64,000 nucleotides of DNA from positions 119,141,519-119,205,518 of the forward strand of contig CM077151.1 in NCBI GenBank assembly GCA_039583875.1, read 5' to 3'. Of the stretch, positions 10,257-21,760 are shown in pieces. Origin of the DNA: Platanthera guangdongensis. Its lineage: Eukaryota; Streptophyta; Magnoliopsida; Asparagales; Orchidaceae. The first letter of the stretch is position 1; each line of letters begins with the position of its first letter. The notes beneath the pieces are model-generated. The model searched no databases. It was not told the DNA's origin and saw only the letters and a program-made list of their open reading frames with translations. The position numbers and the translations under genes are program-made.

Positions 10257-12810
10257 TTTTTCGTGTCGTTATTTTGAACCCTGGAAATCTATTAATTTTA
10301 CCTATATATATATAAATGGTTAACCAACAAAATTTTTTTTTTACTACTACTAATAATAATAATAATAATAATAAAACTACTTAAAAAAAGTTACAAAAAA
10401 GAGTTTATTTTATACTTAGTATTTCATATATATTTATTTTAAAACCAAGAAAAAAAATGTAAAAAAATAATTAATTAAAAATTAAAAACTATAAAATTAT
10501 AAAACTAAAAAATTTGAAAAAACTCATAAAACTAAAAAAATCGAAAAACCTCTAAAACACAAAAACAAAATTTTTTAAAAATGAAAAAAAAACTCAACAA
10601 AAAAAATCTTCATTATGTTTTATGAAAAAAAAAACTATATACAAAAAAAAATACTAATAAAAAACTAACTACTAACCTAAAAAAAATTATTACAAAAACA
10701 AAAAAAAACAACTAAAAAAACCTACCTAAAAACCAACAAAAAAAAAAAAAAACAACCTACTTAAAAACACAAAAAAATAATTTGTTATTAAAAGTGTATA
10801 TATTTTATTTTAACTTATTTTGTTTCGCTTTGGCGCTCTTCATTTTTGTGCGCGCTAGGGGATCGCCTATTCTGTACACACTCATATAGCTAAGACCTTA
10901 GCTAATCGAGTCACACACGCACTTGCCACCACCTACCGCCCGCAACCTTTTTGCCGAATTTATCTTTTCCTTTTTTTCAGTTATTTTTCTTTCTTTTTTT
11001 ATTAATGATGCAGGGTTTCAACCCGAGCCTCCCCGACCTCGTCTTAGGAAAGCTTCTACCCTCCCTTTTTCATTTATTATATACTTTATTTTGTCAATTA
11101 TTCGTTCTGCATACTTAGATAGCAATATTGAGAACAATGTTGGATTTAAGTATGTCGTGTTTTCTTATTTGTTTCATTTCTGCACTTTTATATTCTGCCA
11201 TAACAAAAAAATCATCAAAAAATACAAAAAAATTACAAAAATCAAAAACTCAAAAAAAAATTTCATTGTTTTTTATAACAATCAAAAACTTCAAAAAAAA
11301 CCCATAAAACAGAAAAATCACAAAAAATTTTGTTTGCTTTAATTTGTAAAATAATTTTGTAAAAACTCTTTCTCTTTCCCCCTCTCTTCTTCTTCTTTTT
11401 AAAAAACAAACAAAAAAATTGCTCCCCCTCTCTCTTCTTTTTTTGTAAAAGTTCGCTTTTTAGCAAGCCCGCGACGTTCGACTCATCGAACCAACCACTG
11501 AAATAAGAGTCTGTTCGCGGGCCATCGAGTTTTTGCTTTGTACATTTTTTGTAAAAATTTTTCTCTTTCCCCCTCTCTTCTTTATAAATAACACTTCTAT
11601 CTCTCCCCTTTCTTGTAAATAATTTTATAAAAAACTAAAAAATCAAAAAATTTTGAAGATCCAAAAACCCTAAAAAGATAAAAATCAAAAATCCTAAAAA
11701 AGATGATAATCAAAATACAAAAAAAAAGATAAAAACCCTAAAATCCCAAAAAAATCCGTTAATTATGTAACAAAATAAATCGAAAATACCATATCTTAAC
11801 ACTTTTTGCTTTCCAAAAATATAGTTTCGAGTTAATTTATATACGAATTTTACTTATTCTTTGTTTACTATTCGTTTATTAATTTAAGTTCGATAGATTT
11901 AAGTCTTTGGGGTTGAGTTTTAAAGAATTTTTTATGTCTTTTCCTTATAATAGGGAACTTGTTTTTCGCCACCACTTCTAATGTTTATAAATATAAGCTC
12001 GTCTTTTATGTTAGAAAATAACAATCATGGATTTCAATTATTTCTACTTCATGCTTTTAGAAACATAGGAACGTTCATTTTAAAAAGGTTGCTCTCAAAA
12101 TTTTTTTTATTAAAATCTAGTTTTCTTTTTGAAAAAAATACACCCCACCTCTTTTTTTCATGTCTTACTTAGGCAAGATTACCCCTATTCCACCACTTAA
12201 AAGATCTTATGTCAATGAGAATAAGATTTCATTCCGCAAACATAGGCACCCAATATTTAAAAAGATTATATGTTACGGAGTAAGAGAATAATTAATTACT
12301 CCTATACATATACATTGAGTTATTTATTATTTATGAAGAAAAAAAATTTATGTGTTAGGAAAATAAGATTTCATTTTCCTAATTATTCAAAAGAAAAAAT
12401 ATATAGAGGTTCGAGAAAAAATTACCTCGCCTCTAAATCCAAGCCCTCTTCATAAACCATCAAACCACTTAGCCTATTTCAATGATTCTAGAATTAATTT
12501 AAATTTTTTGGGAGCATAATTTTTAAATTGTATTATTTTCTTTAACTTCTTTTAGGCTAAAGTTTTTTATATTATTTCAATCCATATTTGTTAAACAAAC
12601 AAAAAAAATTTTGATTTCTATTTGCTTTGTCTAAGAAGTCTTTTTGAAACTCTTCATCTATTTATAACTTTTCATAATTTAGGATTTAATTCTTTAACCC
12701 CGGATGTTTATTTTGATTTTACTTTTAATTAATTCAAGCGGTAGCTAAACTTAGGATTTCTTTAATTTCTTATAAGTTAATCTCCAACTTTTGCTATGGA
12801 ATAGCAAAAA
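10257..12810 (+). other. Non-coding internal region of the LARD
   Basis: The 2.6-kb interior is very AT-rich with strand bias: long A-rich runs at about 10320-10790 and 11190-11430, T-rich segments later. The longest open stretch (10923-11342) is low complexity and has no recognisable domain. I see no gag zinc finger, protease, RT or integrase motif on either strand. A short GC-richer patch at 10825-11060 may be a relic of coding sequence, but I cannot identify it. Confidence 0.6.
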
Positions 12811-12828
12811 CTTAAGTATGGGGGTATT
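12811..12828 (+). other. Polypurine tract of the LARD
   Basis: The stretch CTTAAGTATGGGGGTATT directly precedes the right LTR start TGATGAATTG. The short G-run resembles the G-run before the G1 LTR. Confidence 0.55.
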
Positions 12829-15732
12829 TGATGAATTGTAAATATACCTATATTTATGTACAATAAATAAGTTGTTTTAGTTTATTTTTTTTATTTTTTA
12901 TATTTTTCGTTAATAAACTGCTCCTATCGTGTAAATATTATACTAACTTACTTTTATTTTTATTTTCAGAATATTTCGGAAAATTGTCAAATTTTGTATG
13001 GGTCACGCCCGTGTTCTTTGGGTCACGCCCATGACTAGGGTGTGACAACTCAAATCCCGTGAAATCGACCTCAAAATGAAGAAATTGATGAACACGCCCG
13101 ACGTCACGCCCGTGTCCAATGACACGCCCCGTGACCCAATCCCGTGTCAAGCAAGCTCGACGTTTTCTGCTCGACGAACGTCGACCAACCCGACACGCCC
13201 AGAGTCACGCCCGTGACCTGGGGCGTGACTTCTCCATCTGAGTCGACGAAAACGCGCTCGACGTTTTCCGCTCGACGAATGTCGACACCTCCCCGACACG
13301 CCCATGTCAAGATGCGACACGGGCGTGTACTCCTCCACCTGGCCGACAAGACTGCACCCGCGACTTTTGCCGCACTGTGCCCAGATCCACCTCCCCTACA
13401 TGCCCAGAGTCATGCCTGTGACCTAGTGCGTGACCGTCGCGATACCGACACGTGTCCTGCCCGAAGTCAACCAAGCCGTCACCTCGCCGGATCGAATCGA
13501 TGAATAGTGCTGACACGCCCGTATCAGAGGGCGTGTCCCATGAAATTTTCTTCTATAAATACCAGTGTTCTGTAAGAGCTCATGTTCCACTTTTTGGTCC
13601 CATTTTGTATAGGGGATATGCTGCCAAGATTAATTCCAAATGTTATGTAAGGCATATTTTCTCCCCCTCTCCTTATTTTTTATTTTCATGTCTTTGTAAC
13701 TCGTCCTTTTACCTTAATAAAATGTGTTTTTCATCACTTTATTTGGCTTTGGAATGAATCTAAACAACTACCGTTATGCAATTTTATTCATCTTTGTTTT
13801 AACTTAGTTTTAGTTCTTTTAAAATCGGTGTGTGTGTATGAGTTTAACTTCTTAGTTTTATGTTTTCGTTATCTTTTCTAGTTAGTTTTGCTTATAATTA
13901 GTTTTTATAGCTTTTATTTCATTTATATAGACCCGTAAAAATGATTTCAAAGTGTTTTCATTTTTTTAACTTAGATTTTTCGTTTATGTGGTAAAACTTT
14001 TTAGTTATTTTCATTTTATTTTCACTTTTTAACAACTTTTCCGGAGTTATAGGAATGATAATATAGTTGTTTTAATTTTTCGAGCATTTTCATTTAAAAC
14101 TTTTGCTCCATTAATTTTTTTGTCCTCTTTTAATTCATTTCTTCCGCATTCTAGCGGTAGAAATGTATTTGTTTTAATTTTCCGAGCACTTCTATTTTTG
14201 CGTTTATTTGCAAAACTGTTTGCTCCGTTAATTTTTATTTTTGCTTTTTATGCATTTCTACCGCATTCTAGCGGTAGAAATGTAGTTATTTTAATTTTTC
14301 GGTAACTTACTTTTTTTTGCAATTTTTATGTGTGCGCATTTATTTCCGTCTACTCGTTAAGAGTTAAATGGCGCATTGTTTTTATTTCATTCAGCAGTGT
14401 GTGTGTGTGTGTGTGAGAGAGAGTATTTTACTTTCATGTCTATTGAGTGTGTTTTAATTTTTTGCAGTGTGTGTGCATGAGTTTTACTTTATGTCGAGAG
14501 TGTGTGTGCGTGAGTTTTAATTTCTGTCAAGTGTGTGCGTGCGTTGCATTTATTTTGTCCTGCTCGTTTAAGTGGGACTCGCTTTCATTTCTCCCGCCCA
14601 CGCATTTGCGCCCGGACTCGCACTTTAATGCTTTATTTCTCCCGGCAACGCATTTGCGCCGGGACTCACACTTTACTGCTTTCATTTCAGTCTCACTCGT
14701 TTCAGTGGGACTTGTAATTTTCAGCTTTCTTTCCTGCTTTATTTTACTGCTTTCTTTATCGCTTTCATTTACTGCTTTCTTTATTGCTTTTCTTGCCTGC
14801 CATCCCCATTTCGATGAGTGGCTAACCATTCTTAGCCCTCAGTATCGAAGAGCATTGGGACAAAAAAAATAGCTTTAAATAATTAAAAGTCCTTATTTTC
14901 TAACTAATTAAATTACTTAAGGTTTGCCTAGGGTTTACGACGCGTAGAACCACATAATCGATGTGTGGTCTCTATTTCCGTAGTCCATACGCTAGCTAGC
15001 CAAGAGGACGTGCGTATGGACCGATCACCCCTTGGTAAAAAGAGTTCCGCACTAACCCTCGAGAGAGGAGGCGCGCCAACTCTACCGGATTGGGTTCCCC
15101 CCAATAGCGGGGTTCTTAGCGTAATGCGGGCGTTAAGAGGAATCCTTCATCGGACTAATGTTCGGTCGAATAGTCTTAGCGTTCAGGTGAGCGATAGCCC
15201 TATAGCTAGGTGAGCTCATTTTAGTGGAACCTCCACGGCCAAGTCTTCGCCTTAATTGATTTGAAATTTAGGATCACTTTTTATTAAAAGTTTATTTTAG
15301 TTCAAATTCTATTCGATGCAGTCGCTCTAAGCTCATCATCAGCTCCACCTTTTATGCTTTCATTTTCTGTTTTCTATCTTTTTTTACTTTTATATATATA
15401 AAAAATACCCGTCAAGTAATTATTGGTAAAATAATATTCCCCTCCAGGGAAGAGTAGAAATAATCGAACCGACCCTGAGAACAATGCGACCTCGATATTT
15501 CACCCCGGAATATCCTGTACTACACGTGATAGGTGCACTTGCCTCCTTTCGTTAAAACTCGATCTCATCTTTTTATACCCAAATTAATAAATCTGCGTGC
15601 CCCGTTTGCCAAATAAAAACTGAATCCCCCTTTTTCCTTAAATAAATTGTCCGGGGCGCCGCAGGAATTCTCACCAATTTTTGGAGTTTTAAGCACATCA
15701 AGTTTTCGGACCCGATGCGAAAATATCAATCA
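12829..15732 (+). repeat. 3' LTR of the LARD
   Basis: This copy has the same order of landmarks as the left LTR: array at 13010-13540, TATA at 13553-13560, AATAAAAT at 13716-13723, hairpins at 14138-14163 and 14255-14280, then the long U5. Differences from the 5' LTR are scattered substitutions and small indels, for example in the GT-rich tract near 14398. It ends AAATATCAATCA and is followed by ggcat. Confidence 0.85.
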
Positions 15733-15737
15733 GGCAT

Positions 15738-16738
15738 GTACCCCTGACCTGGCTGCCCTCCTACATAATATGTTGCTGCTGCTCTATCCACTGAGTGTCC
15801 TCCTAAAATGGTAGTTGTAGCAACCGTTTATCATAAAGACTAAGTGGCTATCTCATCCTCTCACCCCAACAACTCTTACGCACCATGCGGGAGAAAGAAG
15901 GAAAGGTATAATATATGAATATAAATTGTAAGTACAAGCAAGTGTTATATCTCTACATATCATAAGAGTAACGGTAGATTTGTACATCAAATTACAACAT
16001 TATTCTATACTAGAATTAATGTAAGAGTAAGAGCAGTCAACTACCAGCATTTAATCTACAAATAAAAATAGAACTTTACTTATAAAAATGCCCATATAGA
16101 TTTATAAGTTAATGTAATAGAAAGTAACTTATCATATAATGTGCCCATACAAATTTATATGATGAGGATCTTATGCGATGCAATGCAATGCCATGATGGT
16201 TTATGATGCACCCATGAAACTCACACACTCTATTTTGCAATGTTGACATAGTCCTTTAGTTCCGACTTTTTGAGAAGGGAGCTAACCTCTTAGGCGTCAT
16301 CCGTCGTAATCAAACGGTGATAGTAGAGCAGGCGTCACCACTTCTAGGCAGGTATCCACACTACCAGGCCTCGGCCTCCGTATGCCTCAATGCTAAGAAC
16401 ACAACAACGGAGCCCCAGAGTATTACGACTCGGAAGGGGTCTTAGGTAGATGTGCACCAAGAACTCGACCCAACTGGCCTATAAGTGGCATAAAAGGAGC
16501 CTTTGGGAGCCTATCACCAAAGGACCAAGCCCAACCGTCCAGTAGGCACAGAAGGATCCTCAAGAATGAGCATCGAGGACCAAGCCGAACTACCCAAGGT
16601 CTATCTATCAACTCCCATTGGTGTGACAACTAGAGAGACCCTAGACCTGCCACATTATCCTTAACCCAGTATTATGACACCGCGTGCCAACACACACCGC
16701 ATGCAATTACACTTAGCCATGCTATCAAACATCCATAT
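15738..16738. repeat. LTR-like sequence H, right part
   Basis: This is the continuation of H after the LARD. There is no ORF with a recognisable domain. The text is moderately GC-rich between 16250 and 16700, with short loosely repeated phrases such as AAGGACCAAGCC and GAGGACCAAGCC. It ends at the target duplication catat (16734-16738) where gypsy element A begins. The rest of H, if preserved, would lie beyond A and outside the window. Confidence 0.35.
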
Positions 16739-18950
16739 TGTAATACCTCCCCTGTAATGACCGTATAATATGGATCCGTCCAGGGCCCCACAACATACAG
16801 ACGTCACAGCTTAAGCATTATAAGATGATATAAACTACCCAACTCAAAACTCAGACTAAAAACAGCAGAAACAAAAGGGCAAAACCAGAAGTTATCCACT
16901 AACACATGAGGATCAACACGGCCTTATAGCCTTACAACATTCCACAATAATATTAAGTATCAATGTTCAAAAGCACTCCTAGGATACCTCGGCGTGCAAG
17001 ACGGAAAATATAGTACATAAAGCATTACATTCCATAAAACAAAGCTATAACACTTTATGAGGCTTAGGCCTTTTTGGCCGGCAAGCTTGCTCCCACTTAC
17101 GATCCTTGCCCTATAAAAATTCGGTTGTAATGTGGGTCAGTAAAGACTGACCTCAATTGTATAACCAACACATCTCCTCCCGGCCGTCCCTAGCCGACCC
17201 CAGGGCACTCCATCACCCTACAGGTCAGCACTTCGTATGCTAAATACAATAAAATGTAAAGCTATAAAGCAAGTGTGTATGTCTCATATAGCAAACACAT
17301 TTCTATGTTGAGCATATAATAAAAGTATCCTACAATGCAACATGAATGGAATCCCAGGTTTCACCCAAGGCACCATAAAGCGTATACTTCTAACACATCA
17401 TCACATCGGGTACTTCCAGTTTCCCCATTGGCGTTCAAGATGCAAACACAAGGGTACTCTAAATTCCCCCAAATGGCATACAAACCGCAAACACAAGGTT
17501 ACTCTAAATTCCCCCAAATGGCATACAAGCCGCCACACAAACAAACCGATAAGAAACCTTGCTAGACCCCACCCGTTCGAGACGATCCAGGCGCGACTCC
17601 AATATCGGTATCAAGTACATCGAAGGAGACCCAGCGGGACCTAGCTGGAATCATCCGGGCTTGCCCAAAGCTCTACATTCTCGTCAGTTCCACAGAAGGG
17701 GGACTTGTCTCGCTGGGGCACTCTCTACACATGACTTTGCAATGTTACGGGCTAGCCAACCGACCACGGAGATAAATCACAACTTAGCACATCATAATCC
17801 CATGCCTTTCTCGCCTAAATCCACTGTTCGTACCGTAACATTCCCGTGCCCCAAGGAAACCATCTATCGTCACAACAAATCTAACCTTGTCCAGTTCCGC
17901 ATATGCGTACACACGTGGAATGTGTGTGGGGGGGGGGACATACAACATCACAAACGTCATCTTGCCGTTGTGCATCATCACCGAGTCGGACTAACGGTTG
18001 CGACTACGGCTTCACCCACAATACCTAATCCACTAATAGAGCGGATTTCTAGTACAATAACATGCCAGGGACGGACAAAATAGACTCAGTGGATCTTCTT
18101 GAACCATGGAAGCCCGAATCCCTCTCATTTGAGAGATCCGGTGCCTAGAATGATTAAATGAAAATAAGAATAGAGTAGATGCCACGCATGCATCTTAAAA
18201 CCGAGAGGAGAAGTGTCGTTACCTTACGACTCCTCTTCCTAGCCATGAAACCCTTGTCTTGCACGGATGAAAACGAGCGTTTTCGCGTCCACTTCATGGA
18301 TCTGGCCTTGGAACGAAGATCAGAGGTCTAAAACTCCATCAATGGCGGAAGAAAGCTCTCTTCCTCCTCCTCCCTCCTTTCTCTTCAAAACCCTAACTCT
18401 CATTTCCCAAATGAGAAAGATGAGGAGAAATAACGGTTCAGCCCTATATAAACACTCTGGAGGTGATTCTTGGGACTTAGGATCAAATCCAAGAAGAAAT
18501 CGGATGGCTAAAAAGCCAAATGAAGGAACTGCTTCCGTCCGCTACCGTCGGGCGGTAACTATATACCGCCGAGCAGTAATTTCCAGAGCATCCGGCCAAA
18601 AAATAATGTCGTGCTAATGTCGGTGATAAGACTAACGCCGCACGGTAGTGTCTTTCTCGAGAACTCTATGCTCGACGAATGGGGCCCTACGTTCGACGTT
18701 TGACGAATCAGGGCTATCGCCACACAATACCTACTATAACCGGGCGGTAAACATCCAGCGCTCGACGAACAAGACTTTCGTTCAACGGTCGACGAATGGG
18801 GCTAATGCCGAGCCGTACCTAGCTAGCGCCGCGCGCAAGCACTCTATGCTCTTAGCGCCTGGCCACTCAATGCTAAGCTACTGCCGGGCGATAACTACTA
18901 CTGTCGGGCGATAGCTTCTAGAAACTCGTTCTGAAAATAGGGGTTTTAAA
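16739..18950 (-). repeat. 3' LTR of gypsy element A
   Basis: A 2,212-bp LTR whose left end reads TGTAATACCTCCCC on plus. The right end is followed on plus by ACTCCTCCCCCCTT, the complement of the polypurine tract. A block of CGTCGGGCGGTA-like and CTCGACGAA motifs lies at 18520-18930. A TATA-like CTATATAAAC on plus (GTTTATATAG on minus) is at 18444-18453, so in element sense the array again precedes the TATA. The strand on which that TATA works is not certain. Confidence 0.75.
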
Positions 18951-18967
18951 ACTCCTCCCCCCTTAAA
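18951..18967 (-). other. Polypurine tract of gypsy element A
   Basis: The minus strand reads AAGGGGGGAGGAGT immediately before the LTR. A closely similar tract stands before the LTR of gypsy element B (60158-60172), supporting a common family. Confidence 0.7.
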
Positions 18968-18984
18968 AAAATTTTGTCCTTGAA

Positions 18985-19615
18985 ATTAGTTGCAATACCT
19001 CAAAATACAGTTGCAACATACCTAACACTGTTCCATTCTACATTATACAAACGACTCGGGATACTCTTCGCGTATTGTTCATTCTCTCTCCCAAGAGAAC
19101 TCGTCCCGCCCGCAGTTGTCCCAACGCACCTTTACGAGCTTCATCCCTTTATTCCGTAACTGCCGAACTTCTGAATGCTCTAAGCACACCGGATGGACTT
19201 TCGTCCTCAAGTCCTCTTCTATCGGCACCGTCGCTGGTTCGATCACCACACTAGCGTCCACCAAGGCTTTCCTCAAGACGGAGAGATGGAAGACATCATG
19301 TAATCCACTCAATTCTGTGGACAATGCCAACCAGTAAGCTGCTGCTCCAATGCATTCTATAACCTTGAACGGTCCCAAAAACCTCAGACTTAACTTTTTG
19401 AGTCAGCGAATCCGCGAAATGCCTTTGAACGACTTGATCTTGAGAGAAACCAAGTCTCCTACCGCAAACTCCATATTCCTATGGCGAGCATTAAAATACT
19501 TTTCTTGCCGGTCCTTGGAAACCTTCATGCACTCCTGAATGGTTCGCACCAACTCGCATGCATCGGCCACCACTTCTTTTTCCCAAAAGTTTAGTGTCTC
19601 CCGCCTCTATACAGG
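18985..19615 (-). pseudogene. Integrase C-terminus and chromodomain-like tail of gypsy A
   Basis: The minus strand encodes the end of a Ty3/gypsy polyprotein: the segment after the integrase core (VSLKIKSFKGISRIRR), the conserved LGPFKVIECIGAAAYWLAL stretch, the DVFHLSVLRK motif, then a chromodomain-like tail with LRNKGMKLVKVRW and FSWERE. In chromoviruses this tail guides integration into heterochromatin. Its N-terminal side continues across solo LTR S1 at 21761, and the two halves join at the acaat target duplication. There is at least one frame change within the segment, and the 3' end beyond about 19060 is unclear. Confidence 0.75.
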
Positions 19616-19620
19616 ACAAT

Positions 19621-21755
19621 TGTAACGCCGTTATTCGTCACATGGCATATAATGGTGGGTCCGGCCGGGGCCCCACGCCATATGTCACAGACAAGTAGTG
19701 GAATTACTTGTGGAAATCAAATTCTATTCACATCCTTATCTCAATCCATTCTAGCGTAGTATTTTTAAGTTAAAGAACTCAGATCAGAGAATGTCCACTT
19801 CTATATAAACTCCACATTTATATAGCAACACCAGGAATGTATACAACGCACACACTGGCCTTAAAGCATTACAAATTTCTCTTTTCACACAATTACATTT
19901 TCGTACATCGGCACGCAGGCCGGCCACACATGAAATCCAAACACACTTCTTCACATGGCCTTCAAGGGTCTTTAGCAGCAATCCATCCATTCCACTTGTT
20001 CATTCTACCTGCAATTTGCCATCCAAGTCAAAATAGAAAACAAAGTAACGGTCAGTATTCGCTGACCCATTTATAACGACCCTACCCCCTACCCGAGGCA
20101 GTGGTTCCTTCCCTGTATGCATTGCCATCATCTATCATCAAGCATCTTCAAGCATCATGTGTATCACTCTCTTTATCAATCTATCAAGCACATCACATCA
20201 CAAACATTGGTATCCAACAGATGCTCCGTGCACTCAGGGCACCTTCTTGGTGTACCGGATATTCCAGTCGTACACCGCCGATCAAAGGTTTTAACTTATT
20301 GGTTGACCGGACCAAGTCCACCAGTCTCGCAAGTTGGCGACATCCAGCCCAAACCACTCAGAGGTACTACGTCACAGCATCCATAAACAACCAGAGCAGA
20401 TCGACCCACCCAATGTGGTGTAGCATTTACTACCAATCGACCCCTCACCTATTCCTGATCGACCCACCATTGTGGTGCAGCAAGTCGGGTGCTCGCTTCC
20501 CGAGTCATGCCACCAATCGATCCCTTCTAACCAGATCAACCCACCATTGTGGTGTAGTCGGCCGGGTACTCGCTTCCCGGGCGCACTACCAATTGACCTC
20601 TCTTCAACCAGGAGCTTAACCAATGCCTCCTCACATCCATCATCACATCCATACATTCATCACAGCATAAATCTCTTTGCATATCATCAAATCCACGGAG
20701 TCTTTTCTGGTTTACCCATGAACATCACCAATCTAGACTACCCGTCCAGATGGGCTTCAAACAACATGCCTATGTCGTACTCCACACTTCCGGCTCTAGA
20801 TGTAGACTCAACAAAGGAATCACTTCCGAAATCCACCTCTTGGTGGAGGATTCCAAGCACACGCATAAAGAAAGGACTTAGATGTCCAAGAAGGATACCA
20901 TTATCCTTGAAGATCGCTTCGGTGCCATGAAGTAGCCGGATGGAAGTCACCGCCTTGGCTCTGCCTTCACGAATCCGCTCTCGGATCTTCGCTCCGCACT
21001 CTGCAGCTCCTTCAGCAGCTGGCTTTACTTTCCTCCTTCCTTCCTTTGCTCCCTCCTTCTCTTTCTCTCTCTTGAAATGAGATGAAGAAGAAGAAGAAGA
21101 AGGGCTTCAAACCTCAGATCTCGACCAAAAATCCACCTGGTTAAAGACTAATCCCTTGGATCCAGGAAAGAGAAAACAACAGCCAGAAAAACACTGAAAA
21201 ATCATGCTTCGGCCCTGACACGCCCGTGTCACAGGCCGTGTCCCCCAAAAGCGGTGCACGAACCGCCTCATCCATACTTATCCATGCCAAGATGACACAT
21301 CCATGTCACGCCCGTGTCAGCCCAGTCACGCCCGTGACATAAGGCGTGTCACCCACTCGACACCCAGTCGAGAGAAAATCGTCGACCTCTCGACACAGTG
21401 GGACACGCCCTATGACACGCCCGTGTCACAGGCCATGTACCCCTACTCGACAATCGCCACTCGACGATCTCCACTCGACGATCTCCACTCGATGATCTCC
21501 GCTCGACGATCTCCGCTTGACGATCTCCGCTCGACGATTTACGCTCGACGATCGACAAGCAAATCATCAAACTGATGGGACACGCCCCTTATCATGCCCG
21601 TATTACAGGGCGTGACCACCCAAACACTTCGTCGACCAAAAAATCGTCGACCTCGCACCTCACGACGCAACCCGAGCGGGACACGCCTTGGGACACGCCC
21701 GTGTCCCAGGCCGTGTCACCCAATTTTTGCCAATTTCCGAATTTGGGTTGTTACA
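19621..21755 (-). mobile_element. Solo LTR S1 of a Tekay-like gypsy element
   Basis: A 2,135-bp LTR without internal sequence sits inside the integrase code of element A. It is flanked by an exact five-base duplication acaat (19616-19620 and 21756-21760). Ends are TGTAACGCCG and TTGTTACA. The head has the GGTGGGTCCGGCCGGGGCCCC block shared with S2 and, diverged, with the LTRs of A and B. A motif array occupies 21216-21720. Orientation is assigned minus by resemblance to the LTRs of A and B. It arose by recombination between the two LTRs of a full element. Confidence 0.88.
21216..21720 (-). promoter_or_regulatory. Palindrome array in solo LTR S1
   Basis: Two motif types are interleaved: GACACGCCCGTGTC-like palindromes (at about 21218, 21302, 21412, 21689) and a run of CTCGACGATCTC units (about 21447-21560). 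The second type shares its TCGACGAT core with the arrays of the copia elements D and F. I found no clear TATA box downstream in the minus sense. Confidence 0.5.
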
Positions 21756-21760
21756 ACAAT

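Larger units (their letters stand above)
7325..15732 (+). mobile_element. Non-coding LTR retrotransposon (LARD), complete, 8.4 kb
   Basis: Two direct LTRs of 2,908 and 2,904 bp flank a 2.6-kb internal region. A primer-binding site follows the left LTR and a G-run polypurine tract precedes the right one. The flanking five bases are gccat (7320-7324) and ggcat (15733-15737), a target duplication with one change. The internal region has no gag, protease, RT or integrase domain, so the element must depend on proteins supplied in trans. The tRNA-Asp-type primer site is typical of Tat/Athila-type gypsy elements, so an element of that group is the probable helper. The LTRs differ by a few per cent by eye, making this older than element D. 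Confidence 0.85.

Noticed and set aside
10923..11342. 139-codon ORF in the LARD interior as a gene
   Set aside because: Low-complexity Phe/Lys-rich sequence from an AT-rich region, without domain or start context; not separable from chance.
18267..18617. Plus-strand ORF starting near conserved ATGGC in Tekay-like LTRs
   Set aside because: The CT-rich start is shared by several of these LTRs but the reading frames are not conserved between copies; it is better explained as the GA-rich leader of the minus-strand transcript.
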